Assembly (NCBI RefSeq): GCF_014699115.1
Contig: NZ_JACXAD010000023.1
Span: 1 to 64,000 of the forward strand
Length of the DNA: 64,000 bases
DNA from: Hymenobacter montanus
GTDB lineage: Bacteria > Bacteroidota > Bacteroidia > Cytophagales > Hymenobacteraceae
Direction of reading: 5' to 3'
In this document: positions 42,784 through 51,456 of the stretch, piece by piece
Position numbering within the stretch: position 1 is the stretch's first letter
Layout of the letters: each line of letters opens with the position of its first letter
The notes under the pieces: model-generated
Seen by the model: the letters and a program-made list of their open reading frames with translations, nothing else
Databases searched by the model: none
What the model was told of the DNA's origin: nothing
Made by a program: the position numbers and the translations under genes

Positions 42784-42836
42784 GCTCTCCCGGCCCCCTG
42801 CCATTCGTGGTATGGGGTTAGGGAGAGCTTCTTTTA
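42784..42836 (+). terminator. Terminator of the DUF2147 gene
   Basis: GCTCTCCC (42784-42791) pairs with GGGAGAGC (42821-42828), with further pairing inside, followed by TTCTTTT. Confidence 0.7.
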
Positions 42837-42876
42837 AATAGTCTTCCCATCATACCGCACCACCTGATCTTACGGC

Positions 42877-43941
42877 ATGAAATACCTCTACTTCGCCTTG
42901 GCGGCCAGCCTGCTGGCTACGGCCCCCGCCACGGCTCAAGTCACCGACACCACCCGCACGGCTCCCCCGGCCACCGACGAAAACTTCGACGACTTTGGCG
43001 ATGCCGGCACGGGGGGCACCAGCTACAACACCCAAAAAGTCCTCTATATCACCCCCACTAAGCTGATTTCGGTGGGCTACGAAGCGCAGCTGCCGTACAC
43101 CCTGACCAGTACCGGCCCGTTGCCCGCGAACACGGCTCCGGCCGTCGAAACCCGCGTTAACTCGGCCCGCGGCCTCCGGCTGGCTTTCAATGCCCCCGTG
43201 GTCTCGCGCAACGATTTTATCTTTAACGTCGGCCTCACCTACTGGAACACGGGCCTGGATCTGGCCAATGCCGAACGGTCGCCCTACTTCGCCCAGCTGA
43301 AGGATGGCCTGCGCACGACCGGCGTGAACACGACGATCTTCAACCCCTTCGACAACAAGCACTTTCTCATTCTCCAGTTCAACCTCGACGCCAACGGCAA
43401 CTACCGCGGCTTCAACGAGGTAAAGAGCGAGCACTTTACGTACAGCGGCACGGCTATCTACGGCTGGAAACCCAACGACAACCTGCAGTGGGGCGTCGGC
43501 CTGAGCCGCACCTACCGTGCCGGGCAGCTGCTCTACATTCCGGTGCTGCTCTACAACCGCACGTTTTCGCCACAGTGGGGCTGCGAAATAGTGTTCCCGG
43601 CCCGCGCCGAGATCCGCCGCAACTTCGGCACCAATGCCTTGCTGAAATTTGGCTATGAGCTGGAGGGCAACACGTACTACCTGGGCAAAATAGGTGCCGA
43701 CGAGGTGTACCTGCGCCGTGGCGAGCTCAAGCCCCGCCTCAGCTACGAGCGCCAACTGATAGGCTTCGTGTGGGTATCGGCTCAGGCGGGGCTGCGCTAC
43801 AACTACCGCAACGACGCTTTCCGCAACCAAGATGTGACCGGCGAGCGCGAAAGCACGCTGGGCTCGGAGCCCGCACTCTTCAAAAACAAGCTAACCAACC
43901 CCTTGTATTTCAACCTCAGCCTGAACCTGGTCAGCCCCTAA
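42877..43941 (+). CDS. DUF6268 family outer-membrane beta-barrel protein
   Basis: 354 residues. The signal peptide (about 1-20, ending ATAQ) precedes an acidic linker (NFDDFGDAGTGG) and a long beta-barrel-like region of alternating residues with many aromatic girdle positions, ending L-N-L-V-S-P. The VLYITPTKLISVGYEAQLPY opening fits the DUF6268 outer-membrane family. The substrate, if it is a pore, is unknown. Confidence 0.75.
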   Translation: MKYLYFALAASLLATAPATAQVTDTTRTAPPATDENFDDFGDAGTGGTSYNTQKVLYITPTKLISVGYEAQLPYTLTSTGPLPANTAPAVETRVNSARGLRLAFNAPVVSRNDFIFNVGLTYWNTGLDLANAERSPYFAQLKDGLRTTGVNTTIFNPFDNKHFLILQFNLDANGNYRGFNEVKSEHFTYSGTAIYGWKPNDNLQWGVGLSRTYRAGQLLYIPVLLYNRTFSPQWGCEIVFPARAEIRRNFGTNALLKFGYELEGNTYYLGKIGADEVYLRRGELKPRLSYERQLIGFVWVSAQAGLRYNYRNDAFRNQDVTGERESTLGSEPALFKNKLTNPLYFNLSLNLVSP

Positions 43942-43972
43942 CGGCGTTTTCTGCTCAACGCTTTACGAAACC

Positions 43973-44008
43973 AAAAAGGCTCCTCCGCTACAGCGGAGGA
44001 GCCTTTTT
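43973..44008 (+). terminator. Terminator of the DUF6268 gene
   Basis: AAAAAGGCTCCTCCGC and GCGGAGGAGCCTTTTT form a 16-bp stem with a 4-base loop. The A and T runs on either side make it usable from both strands. Confidence 0.9.
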
Positions 44009-44034
44009 AGCTTGCGGGGTTCAGCCTCACTTTA

Positions 44035-44120
44035 TTAGGCTTCTACCGCGCTGCGCAACCCTTGCGCCCGGCGTACGAGCCGCCCCAGCTCGGGCGGTAG
44101 CCGCTGGCATCGGGGCCGCT
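44035..44120 (-). pseudogene. Relic of the 3' end of a vWA-protein gene
   Basis: On the minus strand it reads GPDASGYR, then after a one-base deletion ELGRLVRRAQGLRSAVEA and a stop. This matches the end of the intact gene at 44956-46947 (GADADGYRAELVRLVRLAQGL...SAVGAR) over about 25 residues. The remainder is missing. It points to a former tandem copy whose body was lost. Confidence 0.6.
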
Positions 44121-44341
44121 ACCTCAGCCGCATTTTTAGAGTAATTTCATAGTCAGTGTATACGACGTCTGGCTCCCCTCCCCTGGGGCTTCGCGCATGA
44201 AGCGAACCGGGGCCGGGGGTGCGGTTTTCCCGGCTGCGAACTGTACACTGAGCTGAAAACCGCTATAGAGATGGGGTGGGGTATAGCTTCCAGCGTGAAC
44301 GGACCTGGGATCTTATCAGCAGCTTTATTCAAGCAGGCAGA
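44121..44341. other. Short gene-free stretch
   Basis: No gene seen. The 14 bases GGCTGCGAACTGTA near 44233 recur near 47104, upstream of the intact vWA gene, possibly a further trace of the duplicated block. Confidence 0.3.
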
Positions 44342-44737
44342 TTATGGGTTGGTGCGAATAAAGTGATGCGGATACTTTTCTCCCAGCAGCGAAGGCAGCT
44401 CAAAGCTATTGCCGGCGTATTTCCTCAGTGGCTGACGGTAGGGCGCCGCCTTATCTGCCGGATTATTAAGCTCCAACGTGCCTGGCCGTACCCGATAAGA
44501 AAAGGTAAGGATGGTATCGCCGCGGGTATCCACCACGACGGTGCTGTCGTTGAAACGGGCTGACAAAAAGAAAGAGGCGCCGTCGGCAATCCGCCACCTG
44601 CCTCTTAGGTTCAACAAGCGCGAATTGGATACCTTCCTTTCGGTAGACTCAGTTGGTAGCCGGCCCCTATTTTTTGGTTCGTTGCTACAGCTTATGGCCC
44701 AGGTAGCGGCAATCAGGATGATGATAGCGCGTAGCAT
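44342..44737 (-). CDS. Small predicted lipoprotein
   Basis: 131 residues. The signal peptide ends with lipobox WAISC at about residue 13-17, so it should be membrane-anchored. The mature domain (LRGRWRIADGASFFLSARF, then TVVVDTRGDTILTFSYRV) is a short beta-rich module resembling lipocalin-like sensors but not assignable. It lies between the intact vWA gene and its relic, all on the minus strand. Confidence 0.68.
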   Translation of the reverse strand: MLRAIIILIAATWAISCSNEPKNRGRLPTESTERKVSNSRLLNLRGRWRIADGASFFLSARFNDSTVVVDTRGDTILTFSYRVRPGTLELNNPADKAAPYRQPLRKYAGNSFELPSLLGEKYPHHFIRTNP

Positions 44738-44955
44738 AGATCACTGCGAGAGTGAAACTTATTGGTGAGCTTGATCAGGTACACCCGCCCCAGGCGTCAT
44801 ACTTCAGCCGGTCAGGCCCCAACTTTTGAACTGGTGTTTCCTAAACCCAGGAAGGGAAAGCCCCGCCGGAAAATCCGGACGGGGCCCTTGCCTACTTTCT
44901 GGCAACCGATAGCCGGGTGGCACAGTGCGGGATCAAGCTTTCACCCCCGCGAATG

Positions 44956-46947
44956 CTACCGTGCTCCTACGGCGCTGCTGCCGCTCAAGCCTTGGGCCAG
45001 GCGGACGAGCCGCACCAGTTCGGCGCGGTAGCCGTCGGCATCGGCGCCGCGGGCCCCGTTGGCCAGCTGCTCGGTGCTGGCCCAGGTAGCGCTGCCACGC
45101 TGCTCGCTTTGGCGCAGCAGCAGGCCAAACTGCGCCACGGCGGCGGCAAAGCGGAAATCGACCGAAGCTTTTTCGATGCTGGCGGGTGCGCCGGCCAGGG
45201 CCTGGGCCAGGAGCTTGCTGGTGGTGCCCCGTGGCTCTTTGTAGCGCAGTTTCACCGTCAGCACCTCGGCCGTGGCTGGTTGGGGGTTCAGGAAAGCCGG
45301 CTGCTGGTACTTGAGCACGTCGACTACCGGCTGGCTGCTGCCCACGGGCACGATTTCGTACAGGGCCGTTACCGTGTGCCCCGCGCCCAGCTCGCCGGCG
45401 TCTTTGCGGTCGTTGTTGAAATCCTCGGCCGCCAATAGCCGGTTCTCGTAGCCCACGAGCCGGTAGTGGGCCACCCGGGCCGGGTTGAACTCGATTTGCA
45501 GCTTTACGTCCTGGGCCACCGTGAAGAGCGTGCCGCCGAACTGCGCCACCAGCACCCGGCCGGCCTCATCCAGATTGTCGAGGTAGGCGTAGTTGCCGTT
45601 GCCCTTGTCGGCCAGGGCTTCCATACGGGCGTCGCGGAGGTTGCCGCGCCCGCAGCCTAGCACCGTGAGGAACACGCCACTTTCGCGCTGGTCCACGATC
45701 AGCTGTTCTAGAGCTTGCTCAGAGCTTTCACCCACGTTGAAGTCGCCGTCGGTAGCGAGGATGACGCGGTTGTTGCCATTCTTATTGAAGCTTTGCCGGG
45801 CCGTGGAATACGCCAGGCGCAGGCCCGCACCGCCGGCGGTGGAGCCACCCGCCTGCAGCCGGTCGATAGCGTCGAGAATCACCTGCGGCTGCGAGCCGGG
45901 CGTGGGCGGCAACACCAGGCCCGCTGCTCCGGCGTAAGCCACCAGCGCCACGTGGTCCTGGGGCCGCAATTGCTTCACCAGCAGCTTCAGGCCGGCTTGG
46001 ACGAGGGGCAGCTTGTCGGCTTCATCCATCGAGCCCGACACATCGACCAGGAAGACCAGATTGGCCGGGGGTAGCTGGGCCGTTTCCACCTTCCGGGCCT
46101 GAATCCCGATGCGCGCCAGCTGGTGGGCGGGGTTCCAGGGGCAGGCGGCCAGCTCGGTGCTGACGCGCACGGGGTCGGGCGAGGTGGCGAGCGGGGCGGG
46201 GTAGCTGTAGTGGAAGTAATTCAGCATTTCTTCGACCCGCACGGCATCGCGCGGGGGCAGTTGGCCTTCGTTCAGGAAGCGGCGAACGTTGGTGTAGCTG
46301 GCATTGTCCACATCCAGGGAAAAAGTACTGAGCGGGACTTTCTTCGCGTCGAAAAACCCGTTTTCCTGGACGTGAGCGTAAGTGTCGCCAGCCCCCGCTT
46401 CGTCGCGGGCCGGCATCACGACCGGTGAAGCTTGGGGGGCGCGGGCATCTGAGATTGCATCATATTCGGCATCCGCTAGTGATTCACCTTTCAAACCTCT
46501 GGCTGCGCGGTTCTCTTTGACTTTGCGGGGGGAGCGGGACTTCTGAACCGGCCGGCTCGTGCTAGTCACCACTACTTCTGATAACTGTTTGGTATCCGCT
46601 TCCAGCGTGAGGTTGATGGTATGCGCTTGGCCCACGGGGCGCTCCACCGACTTGTAACCAACGAATTGGAACACTAGCACGGCGCGGGCCGCACCTGGTA
46701 CCAGCAGAGAGTAGGTGCCATCGGAGTTGGTGAGGGTGCCAAGAGAGGTACCTTTTACTCTCACCATCACGCCCGGGAGGGGCAGGTGATTGCTCTGATC
46801 GCGTACCTGCCCGGAAACCACCCAGTCTTTGGTAGGGCCCGGCGGTACCGGCCGACTATTGGAAGCAGGGAGTGGCGTTGATTGCGCCGCAACGGGCAAT
46901 GAGCCCAGCAGCAAGGGGAGGAAGGGGAGCAGCAACAGGTTTCTCAT
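44956..46947 (-). CDS. von Willebrand factor A domain protein (YfbK type) with CarboxypepD-like N-terminus
   Basis: 663 residues from ATG at 46945-46947, the start of a signal peptide (MRNLLLLPFLPLLLGSLPVAAQ). Order: a carboxypeptidase-like regulatory domain (VSGQVRDQSNHLPLPGVMVRV, about 45-125), a basic linker, the vWF-A N-terminal helper domain (DVDNASYTNVRRFLNEG), a vWA domain with a complete MIDAS DVSGSMDEAD and a DGDFNVG loop, and a DUF3520-like C-terminal domain. It is an exported protein, probably at the cell envelope, that binds ligands through a metal-dependent adhesion site. It is divergent from an ECF sigma/anti-sigma pair, which may regulate it. Confidence 0.9.
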   Translation of the reverse strand: MRNLLLLPFLPLLLGSLPVAAQSTPLPASNSRPVPPGPTKDWVVSGQVRDQSNHLPLPGVMVRVKGTSLGTLTNSDGTYSLLVPGAARAVLVFQFVGYKSVERPVGQAHTINLTLEADTKQLSEVVVTSTSRPVQKSRSPRKVKENRAARGLKGESLADAEYDAISDARAPQASPVVMPARDEAGAGDTYAHVQENGFFDAKKVPLSTFSLDVDNASYTNVRRFLNEGQLPPRDAVRVEEMLNYFHYSYPAPLATSPDPVRVSTELAACPWNPAHQLARIGIQARKVETAQLPPANLVFLVDVSGSMDEADKLPLVQAGLKLLVKQLRPQDHVALVAYAGAAGLVLPPTPGSQPQVILDAIDRLQAGGSTAGGAGLRLAYSTARQSFNKNGNNRVILATDGDFNVGESSEQALEQLIVDQRESGVFLTVLGCGRGNLRDARMEALADKGNGNYAYLDNLDEAGRVLVAQFGGTLFTVAQDVKLQIEFNPARVAHYRLVGYENRLLAAEDFNNDRKDAGELGAGHTVTALYEIVPVGSSQPVVDVLKYQQPAFLNPQPATAEVLTVKLRYKEPRGTTSKLLAQALAGAPASIEKASVDFRFAAAVAQFGLLLRQSEQRGSATWASTEQLANGARGADADGYRAELVRLVRLAQGLSGSSAVGAR

Positions 46948-47258
46948 GGCGGCAAGGAGGTTGGTGAAACTTGCTGACCTGATGCCGGGCCAGGACCGAT
47001 TACACACGGGCTGGTGGTGATTCAATGCTTTTTGGTAGTCGAGCCCCGAATCGGCGTGAGCGGTTACGGCCTGACAAGCGCAAGCTGCGTAGGTGGGCCA
47101 TATGGCTGCGAACTGTATAAATGCCGGATATTCGCGGTACGAACTCGCTTTGTTATCTTCAAACCATTCCGGCTTTAGTGATTAATTGCCTGAAAAACGT
47201 CGTCAGACGACGTTGTTGGTGCGGGGATGACGCGGCGCAGCCCTAACTTCCCAGCCGA
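46948..47258. other. Divergent control region of vWA and sigma-factor genes
   Basis: 311 bp containing both promoters and one perfect palindrome (listed separately). No coding sequence is supported. Confidence 0.5.
47196..47214. promoter_or_regulatory. Perfect 19-bp palindrome before the ECF sigma gene
   Basis: AACGTCGTCAGACGACGTT: 9-bp arms around one A, ending 45 bp before the sigma ATG. This is likely an operator or promoter-proximal binding site; the binding protein is unknown. Confidence 0.5.
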
Positions 47259-47939
47259 ATGTTCTTCCGCCGCTCTTCGACGCCCGCCACGGCACCACTC
47301 TCCGACCAGGAGCTGCTGGCCCGCTACCGCCTGCGCGGCGACCTGGCCGACCTCGGCCTGCTCTACGACCGCTACCTGCCCGAAGCGTTTGCCGTGTGCC
47401 GGCGCTACCTCGCTCCGCCCGACGAGGACGCCCAGGATGCCGTGATGCAGCTGTTCGAGCACTTGGTGAAAGCCTTACGCACCCACGCGCCCGACAACTT
47501 CCCGGCCTGGCTGCACACCACCGCCCGCAACCACTGCCTCATGCAGCTGCGGGCCCGCAAACGCGCCGGCCCCAGCGCCGGGCCGCTCATTCTCAGCTTT
47601 CCCGATGCCACCGATGTGGAAATTGCCGGGGCCCGGCATCTGCAAGGGGAAGAAGGGGCCGCCGCGGAAGCTGAAGAAACCGAAGTGCGCCTGCAAAGCC
47701 TGGAGGCGGCCCTGGCTCAGCTGCCCCCGGCCCAGCGTCGTTGCCTTGAATTGTTTTACCTCGAAAAAAAATCGTACCGCGAGATTGCCACCGAAACCAG
47801 CCTGGAACTGAGCTTGGTGCGAAGCCACTTACAGAACGGCAAGCGCATGCTCCGCCGCCAGCTGGAGCCGCCCGGTAAGGCAGCCACTACTCCCCCTGTT
47901 CCCCCTACCAATAACAACCCGCTCCATGTTGCTCGCTGA
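47259..47939 (+). CDS. ECF-type RNA polymerase sigma factor
   Basis: 226 residues. Sigma region 2 spans about 17-90 (LLYDRYLPEAFAVCRRYL, DAVMQLFEHLVKAL, FPAWLHTTARNHCLMQLR) and region 4 about 150-205 (LPPAQRRCLELFYLEKKSYREIA, then SLVRSHLQNGKRMLRRQL). It directs RNA polymerase to a regulon, probably including the divergent vWA gene (inference). The gene ends inside the anti-sigma gene with a 14-base overlap, the usual arrangement for coupled sigma/anti-sigma pairs. A disordered Pro-rich tail follows region 4. Confidence 0.9.
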   Translation: MFFRRSSTPATAPLSDQELLARYRLRGDLADLGLLYDRYLPEAFAVCRRYLAPPDEDAQDAVMQLFEHLVKALRTHAPDNFPAWLHTTARNHCLMQLRARKRAGPSAGPLILSFPDATDVEIAGARHLQGEEGAAAEAEETEVRLQSLEAALAQLPPAQRRCLELFYLEKKSYREIATETSLELSLVRSHLQNGKRMLRRQLEPPGKAATTPPVPPTNNNPLHVAR

Positions 47940-49110
47940 CTCGCCTTTTGCCCCGCCGCCCATCCCCGGCCCCCACCCGGGCACGGCCGAGCTGCGCGCG
48001 TACGCGGCCGGCACCCTGGCCCCGGCCGAGGAGCACCGCATCGAGTCCCATCTTCTTGATTGCGAGCGCTGCAGCGATTTGGTGGAAGGTTTTTCGATGA
48101 CTGACGCCGCCACCACCGACCGGGCGGTGGCCGAGCTGAGCAGTCGCCTGCAAGCCCGGCTTAGCAGGGCCGAGCCCGCGGCCACTCGCTGGGCCGTACC
48201 CCGCATCGCCGCCGCGGCAGCTTTGCTCGGCGCAGTGGGGGCCGGCATCTGGGGTTGGGAGCAACACGCAACCACGGCTCCCGATATCGCCACCACCACT
48301 ACCACCCGCCCCCAGTACAACGCCCGGGAGGGGTCGGCACCCCGCGTTTCTCTTCCCGAACCTGTCGCCCCGACGCCCGACTCGTCCGCTCCAGTGGCAA
48401 CCGCGCCAATAGCACCGGCCAAAGACAGCTACGCCGCGTTGTCCCGGGCTCCGTCGTCGCGCAAAGCAGTAGGGCGAGAGAGAGAACTAGCCAACAATGT
48501 TTTACCTGACGTTACCGAGGACGCCAAAGTACCCGCGGCGGAGGCCGCCGGCGACGCTCCAGGCGAGCCCCTGGGCGCCCCGGCCCTGAGCGAAGTTACC
48601 GTAGGAGCTGCTCGCGGAAAGCTTGCCGAGGCGACGTCCGCCAAAGAAAACGACGAGCGCCGAGACCAAAAGGCCCCGGTCACCGATACCGTTGTTGCCC
48701 CCCCGCCGACCATAGCGGCCAACCGTTCTATGGCGAAGAGTAAAGCATCATCGGCCGAAATAGTCGCCGGAGGCCTGGCCCCCGCTCGCGTAGCAAATAC
48801 ACCCATGCCGGCCGCGCCCGCCATTGCTCCGGCGCCGGTGGGCGGCACCTTGGCCTTGCGCGAATACTTGCGCCGGGAGGCCGGGGGCTTCGTCCCGGAA
48901 GCCAACGCCTCGCGCTTGGACGGAAACGTACGCGTGCGGTTCGTGGTGGGGCCCGACGGTAAGCTGAGCGACTTGAAAGTAACCCGTGGCCTGCGCGCCG
49001 ACTACGATGCCGAAGCCTTGCGCATCGTGTGCGAAGGGCCCGCCTGGCAGCCCGGCATTGCCGGCGGGCGCCGGGCCCCGCTGCCCATGGAGGTGACGGT
49101 GCCATTTTAG
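47926..49110 (+). CDS. Zinc-finger anti-sigma factor fused to a TonB C-terminal domain
   Basis: 394 residues. The N-terminus has the zinc-associated anti-sigma motif H-x3-C-x2-C (H42, C46, C49). One membrane helix spans about 92-111 (RIAAAAALLGAVGAGIWGW). A long Ala/Pro-rich periplasmic linker (about 112-305) leads to a TonB-like C-terminal domain (about 310-394: GNVRVRFVVGPDGKLSDLKV...YDAEALRIV). The cytosolic part should hold the sigma factor at 47259; the periplasmic TonB domain could contact outer-membrane receptors, linking them to gene control. It overlaps the sigma gene by 14 bases. Confidence 0.85.
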   Translation: MLLADSPFAPPPIPGPHPGTAELRAYAAGTLAPAEEHRIESHLLDCERCSDLVEGFSMTDAATTDRAVAELSSRLQARLSRAEPAATRWAVPRIAAAAALLGAVGAGIWGWEQHATTAPDIATTTTTRPQYNAREGSAPRVSLPEPVAPTPDSSAPVATAPIAPAKDSYAALSRAPSSRKAVGRERELANNVLPDVTEDAKVPAAEAAGDAPGEPLGAPALSEVTVGAARGKLAEATSAKENDERRDQKAPVTDTVVAPPPTIAANRSMAKSKASSAEIVAGGLAPARVANTPMPAAPAIAPAPVGGTLALREYLRREAGGFVPEANASRLDGNVRVRFVVGPDGKLSDLKVTRGLRADYDAEALRIVCEGPAWQPGIAGGRRAPLPMEVTVPF

Positions 49111-49215
49111 AGCGGTATTCTATTCCCTATGCCAGGCGCAGCTGGTGGCCCCTCCTGGGCCCCATGCGTCACCGGCTCGGCAGAACCGCGAACGGAACGA
49201 GAGCCGACCCCTCAG

Positions 49216-49593
49216 CTAGCCACTGTAGCCTCCGCCGCTTTCGGGCTCGGTGGCGCTGCCGCCGGGCTCCACTTCGCGGGGCAGGTCGGGTTCGGTTTTT
49301 ATGGCTACCTGGCTATAGTCGGGAGCGCCGTTGCCGCCCGCGGCGGGAACTTCGGTGAAGGTGCGGATGGGCTTCGGGTCGAGCCCTTCTGACGGGGCAC
49401 CGAAGCTGACCTTGGCCGTAATGCGATACTCCACGATGCGGTTGTCGCGCACTTGGCAGCTCTGGTCTTTGATGTAGATGGAGGAGATGTTGAGCACGGA
49501 GGAGCTTAGCTTCTCCACGGCGCGCTGCAGGGCGTCTTCAAAGCTTTTCTCCGAGGAGGCCAGGATTTCAATGACTTGTTTAATCGAACTCAT
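49216..49593 (-). CDS. Dodecin-family protein with C-terminal extension
   Basis: 125 residues. The first 65 are dodecin-like: KQVIEILASSEKSFEDALQRAVEKLS, then CQVRDNRIVEYRITAKVSF, the small flavin-binding dodecameric storage fold. Typical dodecins are about 70 residues; here a Gly/Pro/Glu-rich disordered tail of about 55 follows. The aromatic flavin-stacking residue (Trp in archaeal dodecin) is not obvious, so flavin binding is uncertain. It is convergent with the anti-sigma gene. Confidence 0.78.
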   Translation of the reverse strand: MSSIKQVIEILASSEKSFEDALQRAVEKLSSSVLNISSIYIKDQSCQVRDNRIVEYRITAKVSFGAPSEGLDPKPIRTFTEVPAAGGNGAPDYSQVAIKTEPDLPREVEPGGSATEPESGGGYSG

Positions 49594-49799
49594 TTTTTAG
49601 GTGCTGAAGTGATGGGGCGTTGAGAAGCTGTTTGAAGCGAAGTGTACTAAATGCCCCAGCCAGGGCCAGGCCTTGTGTACGCGATAAGCCTTGCGGCAGC
49701 CAGGTCGGTTACGGATAAAAGCCGCGTTTCGGCGGTGTACTTTTGCGCCCTGCCGCCGGCTCCATCACCTCATTCCTTCATTACCCCATCACCCCACCA
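49594..49799. other. Divergent control region of dodecin and fumC
   Basis: About 200 bp. In the asd-like manner, the fumC frame is open upstream but gives no similarity. No exact promoter box was seen. Confidence 0.4.
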
Positions 49800-51194
49800 A
49801 TGGATTTCCGCACCGAAAAGGACACCATGGGCACCGTGCAGGTACCCGCTACCGCCTACTGGGGCGCCCAAACGCAGCGCTCCATCGAGAATTTCCCCAT
49901 TGCCCAGGACATCAACCGGATGCCCAAGGAAATAATCGCGGCCTTCGCCTACCTCAAAAAAGCGGCCGCCCTCACCAACCGCGACGCTGGCGTGCTGCCC
50001 GCCGAAAAGGCTGAGCTCATTGGCAAAGTGTGCGACGAAATTCTGGCCGGCCAGCTTGCCGACTCCTTCCCGCTGGTGGTGTGGCAAACCGGCTCGGGCA
50101 CCCAGAGCAACATGAACATGAACGAGGTGATTGCCTACCGGGGCCACGTGCTGCAAGGCGGCCAGCTCGCCGACGAGAAGAAAGCGCTGGCTCCCAACGA
50201 CGACGTCAACAAGAGCCAGAGCAGCAACGACACCTTCCCGACGGCCATGCACATCGCGGCCTATAAAATCCTGCAGGAAACCACCATCCCCGGCATCGAA
50301 CGCCTGCGCGACGTGCTGAAAGCCAAGTCGGAAGAGTTCATGGACATCGTGAAAATCGGCCGCACCCACTTCATGGATGCCACGCCGCTCACCCTGGGCC
50401 AGGAGTTTTCGGGCTACGTGTCGCAGCTCGACCACGGCCTGCGCGCCATCCGCAACACGCTGGCCCACCTGAGCGAGCTGGCCCTCGGCGGGACGGCCGT
50501 GGGCACGGGCATCAACACTCCGCCCAACTACTCCGAGAACGTGGCCCGGTACATTGCTGAGCTCACCGGACTGCCCTTCGTTTCGGCCGAAAACAAGTTC
50601 GAGGCCCTGGCCGCCCACGACGCCATCGTGGAAGCGCACGGTGCCCTGAAAACCGTGGCCGTGAGCCTGATGAAGATAGCCAACGACATCCGCATGCTCA
50701 GCTCGGGCCCGCGCGCCGGCATCGGGGAGATTCACATCCCCGACAACGAGCCAGGCTCCAGCATTATGCCCGGCAAGGTGAACCCCACCCAGGCCGAAGC
50801 CATGACCATGGTGGCCGCCCAGGTAATGGGCAACGACGTGGCCATCAGCGTCGGCGGCTCGATGGGCCACTTCGAGCTGAACGTGTTCAAGCCGATGATG
50901 ATTTACAACTTCCTGCACTCGGCCCGCCTCATCGGTGACGTCTGCCAGTCGTTTACTGACAAGTGCGCCGTGGGCATCGAGCCCCTCAAAGCCAACATTC
51001 AGAAGCACGTCGACAGCAGCCTGATGCTGGTCACGGCGCTCAACCCGCATATCGGCTACTACAAAGCCGCCGAGATTGCCCAAACGGCCCACAAAAACGG
51101 CTCCACCCTCAAGGAAACCGCCCTACAGCTTGGCTACGTCACCGAAGCCGAGTTCGACGAGTGGCTGAAACCCGAAGAGATGGTGGGCCGGTAA
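49800..51194 (+). CDS. fumC: Class II fumarate hydratase
   Basis: 464 residues, the expected size. It interconverts fumarate and malate in the TCA cycle. Recognisable parts are FRTEKDTMGTVQVP at the start, the substrate-binding GSGTQSNMN, a K-S-Q-S-S-N-D-T-F-P segment, GRTHFMDATPLTLGQE with the active-site histidine, and the superfamily signature GSSIMPGKVNP. The start at 49800 gives the standard MDFRTEKD N-terminus. It is followed by its own terminator, so it is monocistronic. Confidence 0.97.
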   Translation: MDFRTEKDTMGTVQVPATAYWGAQTQRSIENFPIAQDINRMPKEIIAAFAYLKKAAALTNRDAGVLPAEKAELIGKVCDEILAGQLADSFPLVVWQTGSGTQSNMNMNEVIAYRGHVLQGGQLADEKKALAPNDDVNKSQSSNDTFPTAMHIAAYKILQETTIPGIERLRDVLKAKSEEFMDIVKIGRTHFMDATPLTLGQEFSGYVSQLDHGLRAIRNTLAHLSELALGGTAVGTGINTPPNYSENVARYIAELTGLPFVSAENKFEALAAHDAIVEAHGALKTVAVSLMKIANDIRMLSSGPRAGIGEIHIPDNEPGSSIMPGKVNPTQAEAMTMVAAQVMGNDVAISVGGSMGHFELNVFKPMMIYNFLHSARLIGDVCQSFTDKCAVGIEPLKANIQKHVDSSLMLVTALNPHIGYYKAAEIAQTAHKNGSTLKETALQLGYVTEAEFDEWLKPEEMVGR

Positions 51195-51238
51195 GCAAGC
51201 ACCCTGCTCACGATTGGCGACCTCGCCCGGAGCGGAAG

Positions 51239-51286
51239 AAAGCGGTCCCAGTACGCTCCTATGCGTATTGGGACCGCTTTCGGTTT
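51239..51286 (+). terminator. Terminator of fumC
   Basis: AGCGGTCCCAGTACG and CGTATTGGGACCGCT form a 15-bp stem (one G-T) with an 8-base loop, followed by TTCGGTTTT. Confidence 0.85.
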
Positions 51287-51456
51287 TGCAAGTCGGCGTT
51301 AATTGAGCGAGGCGCCGGGCCCTAAGATGAGGTGCCACGGGTAGCGTTTCTACCAGAGCTGGTGGCTCAATGCTACTGCACAAATAGCCTTGGCCCTTGA
51401 GTGAGCGCAGAACTTCGGTATTTTGAAGCCGTTTTCCTCGCCCCATTCTTTCTCCC

